This document shows, piece after piece, positions 60,602 through 64,000 of a DNA stretch of 64,000 nt. Source of the stretch: Dehalococcoidia bacterium (GTDB lineage: Bacteria; Chloroflexota; Dehalococcoidia; SM23-28-2; RBG-16-64-32); assembly GCA_030649945.1 (NCBI GenBank), contig JAUSFE010000118.1, positions 28,804-92,803 of the forward strand. Direction: 5' to 3'. The position numbers and the translations under genes are program-made. The first letter of the stretch is position 1, and each line of letters begins with the position of its first letter. Below the pieces are notes generated by a model. The model saw only the letters and a program-made list of their open reading frames with translations, searched no databases and had not been told where the DNA came from.

Positions 60602-61558
60602 GTGACAGACAACTCGATGCTGTTTGATTCCGTCCTGGACGCCATCGGCAACACGCCCCTGGTCCGGCTTGCCCACTTCAGCCCGAAACCGGGCGTCGAG
60701 ATCTACGCCAAGCTGGAGGGCGCGAACCCCACCGGCAGCCTCAAGGACCGCATCGCCCTCTACATGATCACCGCGGCCGAGCAAAGCGGCGAGCTGACCC
60801 GCGACAAGACCGTCCTGGAGCCCACCAGCGGCAACACCGGCATCAGCCTGGCCATGGTCTGCCGCGTCAAGGGCTACCGGCTCACCTGCGTGCTCCCGGA
60901 CATCGTCACGCCTGAGCGCGAGCAGCTCCTGCGCGCCTTTGGGGCAGAGGTGGTGTACGCCCGCGGCGCGCGCAGCACCAACGACGCCATCTTCATGGCC
61001 CAGCGCCTGGCCCAGGAGGAGCCGGACCGCTATTTCATGCCCTACCAGTACGGCAACGAGAACAACCCCCGCGCCCACTACGAGACCACCGGCCCCGAGA
61101 TCCTGCGGGATCTCCCCAGCGTGGACGCCTTCGTGGCCGGCCTGGGCACCGGCGGCTCCCTCACCGGCGTGGGCCGCTATCTGAAGGAGAAGCGGCCGGC
61201 AACGCAGGTGATTGCCGCCGTCCCCCACCCCGGCGACCTCGTGCAGGGGCTGCGCGACCTGGGAGAAGGGTTTATCCCGCCCGTGCTCGACGAATCGGTC
61301 CTGGACGGGCGCATCGTCGTCGATTCGCTCTCCTCCTTCGCCATGGTGAAGGAGCTGATGGACCGCGAGGCGATCTTCGCGGGCATCTCCTCCGGCGCCG
61401 TGCTCAAGGTCGCGCTGAAGGTCGCCCAGCGGCTGGAACGCGGCAACGTCGTGGCGCTGCTGGCGGACGGCGGCTGGAAGTACCTCTCGACCAGCCTCTG
61501 GACCAAGGACTACGGCGCGCTGCCGGAGGAAGAGGTGAAGGGGAAGATCTGGTGGTGA
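60602..61558 (+). CDS. cysM: cysteine synthase family, CysM (CysO-dependent type by context)
   Basis: [40 protein letters not shown]-terminal GGWKYLSTSLWTKDYGA. Confidence 0.88.
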   Translation: MTDNSMLFDSVLDAIGNTPLVRLAHFSPKPGVEIYAKLEGANPTGSLKDRIALYMITAAEQSGELTRDKTVLEPTSGNTGISLAMVCRVKGYRLTCVLPDIVTPEREQLLRAFGAEVVYARGARSTNDAIFMAQRLAQEEPDRYFMPYQYGNENNPRAHYETTGPEILRDLPSVDAFVAGLGTGGSLTGVGRYLKEKRPATQVIAAVPHPGDLVQGLRDLGEGFIPPVLDESVLDGRIVVDSLSSFAMVKELMDREAIFAGISSGAVLKVALKVAQRLERGNVVALLADGGWKYLSTSLWTKDYGALPEEEVKGKIWW

Positions 61559-61658
61559 CCATCACTGTCATGCCCCAGGCTTCAGCCTGGGGTGGAGCCA
61601 TACCCCCACTCCAGCCCGAAGGCTGGAGCATTACCTTGACGCCCGCCGGAGCGACGTG

Positions 61659-62033
61659 ATGGGCCGCGTCCTCATGTACCTTGCCATCGGTGGCCTCGCC
61701 CTGTTCGTGGGCACAGCAACCTTCCTCACGGAGCACGGTGGCGGCTCCACCGCCGCCGTCGCCCAGGTCACCGTGCACAACCTGCGCATGTCGCCGCAGT
61801 CATACGTCGGCAAGGTGGTCACCACTGAGGGGCGCCTCAGCTTCACGGAGGAGCACGGCCTCTTCCAGGTCGTCAGCGAAGACCTCGCCGTCGTTATCCG
61901 CACGTACGACGGCGCCGAGGACCTGCCCCAGCTCAGCGGCCTGGACGTGCGCGTCACCGGCCGCTTCGGGTTCGATTCCGAACTGGGCATCTACCTGGAC
62001 GCGGACTCGGTTACAGCGCTCGCATTGCCGTGA
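61659..62033 (+). CDS. small membrane-anchored OB-fold-like (CcmE-like) protein
   Basis: TM then VTVHNLRMSPQSYVGKVVTTEGRLSFTEEHGLFQVVSEDLAVVIRTYDG...VRVTGRFGFDSELGIYL. Confidence 0.55.
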   Translation: MGRVLMYLAIGGLALFVGTATFLTEHGGGSTAAVAQVTVHNLRMSPQSYVGKVVTTEGRLSFTEEHGLFQVVSEDLAVVIRTYDGAEDLPQLSGLDVRVTGRFGFDSELGIYLDADSVTALALP

Positions 62034-62476
62034 CACTGGCGCTCCCCCAGCACTACCTGGACCAGATGGTCGCCCACGCCCGGGAGGAGGCGCCCAACGA
62101 GTGCTGCGGCATCATCGCCGGCAAGGACGGCCGCGCGGTCAAGCTCTTCCGGGCCGTCAACGCGGAGGCCAGCCCCTTCCGCTACAGCGTGGAGCCGAAG
62201 GACCAACTGCGCATCCTGCACGAGTGCCAGAACCACGGCTGGGACCACCTGGCGTTCTACCACTCGCACACGGCCAGCCAGGCTTATCCCTCGCCAACCG
62301 ACATCCGGCTGGCTTTCACGCCCGAAGTGCCGGGCAAGCCGGGAGAGCGAATGCTCTGGTGGCCGGACGCCTACTGGATAATCGTCTCTCTCGAGGACGC
62401 GGATAATCCCGTCGTGCGGGCGTTCCGCATTCTCCCGGACGGCGCCGTCAGCGAAGAAGAGATACGGGCGGAGTAG
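62030..62476 (+). CDS. M67 (JAMM/MPN+) metallopeptidase, Mec-like
   Basis: NECCGIIAG and JAMM motif HSHTASQAYPSPTD. Confidence 0.93.
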   Translation: MTLALPQHYLDQMVAHAREEAPNECCGIIAGKDGRAVKLFRAVNAEASPFRYSVEPKDQLRILHECQNHGWDHLAFYHSHTASQAYPSPTDIRLAFTPEVPGKPGERMLWWPDAYWIIVSLEDADNPVVRAFRILPDGAVSEEEIRAE

Positions 62477-62753
62477 GGCCTCCGGGCGCTGTCATTCTGA
62501 GCGGGGAAAGACCTGCTCTGTGCCCCACGCAGCTTCGCGAAGGAATCTGGGGTTGGGCGGAGAGGTGAGTCAGGCCATACCGCCGACGGGTTGGCAGGAG
62601 CGCTTCAACGACCGCCGGAATCCAGATTCTTTGTCGTTACGTCTTCGCTGGCAGCTCCCCGCACGACGTTCACCCCCCCCCAGATTCCTTCGCGAAGATA
62701 CCTTGGTTGCTTCGAGCGGACGTCATAGCCGCTCAGAATGACAGTGGAGGTTG

Positions 62754-62912
62754 GCCAGCGAGGCCTACCCATCCGCCACCGACGTGCGGCTGGCGTTCTG
62801 GCCGGAGACCTACTACGTGCTGGTCTCGCTTATGGACCGGGAGAACCGCGTCGTGCGGGCGTTCCGGATCGAGGACGGCGTGGTGAGCGAGGAGAAGCTG
62901 ACAGCGGCCTAG
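62754..62912 (+). pseudogene. C-terminal fragment of a second M67 peptidase
   Basis: ASEAYPSATDVRLAFWPETYYVLVSLMDRENRVVRAFRIEDGVVSEEKLTAA aligns with the C-terminus of 62030-62476. Confidence 0.88.
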
Positions 62913-62950
62913 GCCCCATCCTCAGCGAGATCCGTTCAGGCTGCGGAGCG

Positions 62951-63460
62951 CTATGCCGGTCCGGGCGGCGGTCCGGGCGGCGGTCCAGACGGCGGTCCAG
63001 ACGGCGGTCCAGACGGCCCCGCTGCGCTCTCCTCCCTGAACATCAGCACGCCAGCCACAGCCAGGGCGGCCGCCGCGATGAAGCCCAGGTAGAAGCCAAA
63101 CCCCAGGTCGCTGGACTCACTCAAGAACTTGATCACCACCAGCACCAGCGCGGCCACGCCACCGCCGAGGAAGATCTTGGGCCAGGTGAAGCCACCCACG
63201 TTCTCCGGGATGACCCCCTCCGTCGACATCTTCACGGCGACCACACCCGACATAGCGATGCCGATGAGGATGGCGAGCATGGACCAGATCGCCCCAGGCG
63301 ACTGCCACCCGTTTGCGCTAGCGCTCACCTTGACACCTGCGAACTCAGCACTAGCGCTGTACCAGGGTAAGAACCCGTCGATGAGCAAGACCGCCCCAGC
63401 TATGATGATGATCTTCTCTCCGATGCTCAGGGCCTGGAACCTTTCGATCAACTTGTCCAT
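62951..63460 (-). CDS. four-TM membrane protein with Gly/Pro repeat tail
   Basis: MDKLIERFQALSIGEKIIIIAGAVLLIDGFLPWYS...; tail GPSGPPSGPPSGPPPGPPPGPA; ATG 63460. Confidence 0.7.
   Translation of the reverse strand: MDKLIERFQALSIGEKIIIIAGAVLLIDGFLPWYSASAEFAGVKVSASANGWQSPGAIWSMLAILIGIAMSGVVAVKMSTEGVIPENVGGFTWPKIFLGGGVAALVLVVIKFLSESSDLGFGFYLGFIAAAALAVAGVLMFREESAAGPSGPPSGPPSGPPPGPPPGPA
62958..63019. repeat. 12-bp tandem repeat ggtcc(g/a)g(g/a)cggc x5
   Basis: Encodes the C-terminal Gly/Pro tail on the minus strand. Confidence 0.9.
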
Positions 63461-63671
63461 CCGGACCTCCTCAGAAGAGAGAGCTAGTCGGATAACTCGG
63501 ACTCCGACATTCATGATTCCTCCCAGTGACTTCCCCCGAAAGTTAGCCGGTCGGGCTCCGTTTGTCAAGAGGCTTATACACATAAACAGTCAATCACGCG
63601 ATCGTCCCCGTCTATTGACAGATGCCGAGCGCTGTTGCATTGTCCTTACCCGGAACGTCTCTAGTGTGAAG

Positions 63672-63866
63672 ATGCAGGACGACCGCCTCGATACCGCCCG
63701 CCGGATCGCCGCCCTCGCCGGTGTCCAACTGGCCGAGGAGCGCATCGCCGCCCTCGCGCTCGCGCTACCCTTCGTCCAGGCCGGCGTCGCTGCCCTCGCC
63801 GCCGTCGACTACCGGGACGCCGACCCCGCAGCCCCGTTCCCACCCCGCGCGAAGGCCACGCCATGA
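63672..63866 (+). CDS. DUF4089-like small protein
   Basis: RLDTARRIAALAGVQLAEERIAALALALPFVQAGVAALAAVD; directly upstream of amidase. Confidence 0.65.
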   Translation: MQDDRLDTARRIAALAGVQLAEERIAALALALPFVQAGVAALAAVDYRDADPAAPFPPRAKATP

Positions 63867-64000
63867 CGACCACGGACACCGCCGATCTCTCCATCAGCGA
63901 GGCCGCAGACCACGTCCGTAAGCGGAAGCTCTCCCCCATCGAGCTGACGGAGGCCTGCCTAGAACGCATCGCCGCCCTCGACGCGCGCGTGCGAGCCTTC
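63863..64000 (+). CDS. amidase, N-terminal part (runs off window)
   Basis: ISEAADHVRKRKLSPIELTEACLERIAALDARVRAF. Confidence 0.82.
   Translation, partial: MTTTDTADLSISEAADHVRKRKLSPIELTEACLERIAALDARVRAF

Overview
High-GC bacterial chromosomal window, densely coding; gene content suggests Chloroflexota or a similar lineage (inference only). Main blocks: (i) housekeeping genes at 0.1-16.8 kb (dnaA, coaX, coaBC, pepA, dapA, P450, YchF-like GTPase, XdhC); (ii) an oxidative-stress locus (katG, a Fur/PerR regulator and a decayed monofunctional catalase remnant) at 17-20.4 kb; (iii) a large PAS/GAF/GGDEF/EAL protein; (iv) a frameshifted IS110-family element at 26.1-27.3 kb with a candidate bridge-RNA region; (v) a copper/metal island at 27.4-38.4 kb (FtsX permease, ABC ATPase-YHS fusion, CsoR, CopA, cupredoxins, HesB-like, YHS, DUF1573 and a thioredoxin-fold protein whose active-site position is an in-frame UGA with a SECIS-like hairpin, i.e. 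a candidate selenoprotein); (vi) murT/gatD, ResB, lgt; (vii) a sulfur/methionine/cysteine region at 47.2-62.9 kb: SAM-I riboswitch-threonine synthase-NIL-ubiquitin-like carrier ending GGS, then sulfite reductase, cysH, sat, a Na/Pi-cotransporter-like membrane protein, Rrf2 regulator, cysK, MoaD-MoeB fusion, CysO-like carrier, CysM and a JAMM protease. Several dispersed repeat families occur, and some copies lie in-frame inside conserved genes (murT, copA, adenylate cyclase). The strongest leads are the UGA-containing redoxin and the riboswitch-controlled ThrC/NIL/Ubl cassette, which may be a protein-thiocarboxylate route to homocysteine. All family assignments are by eye from translated motifs; no database search was run.
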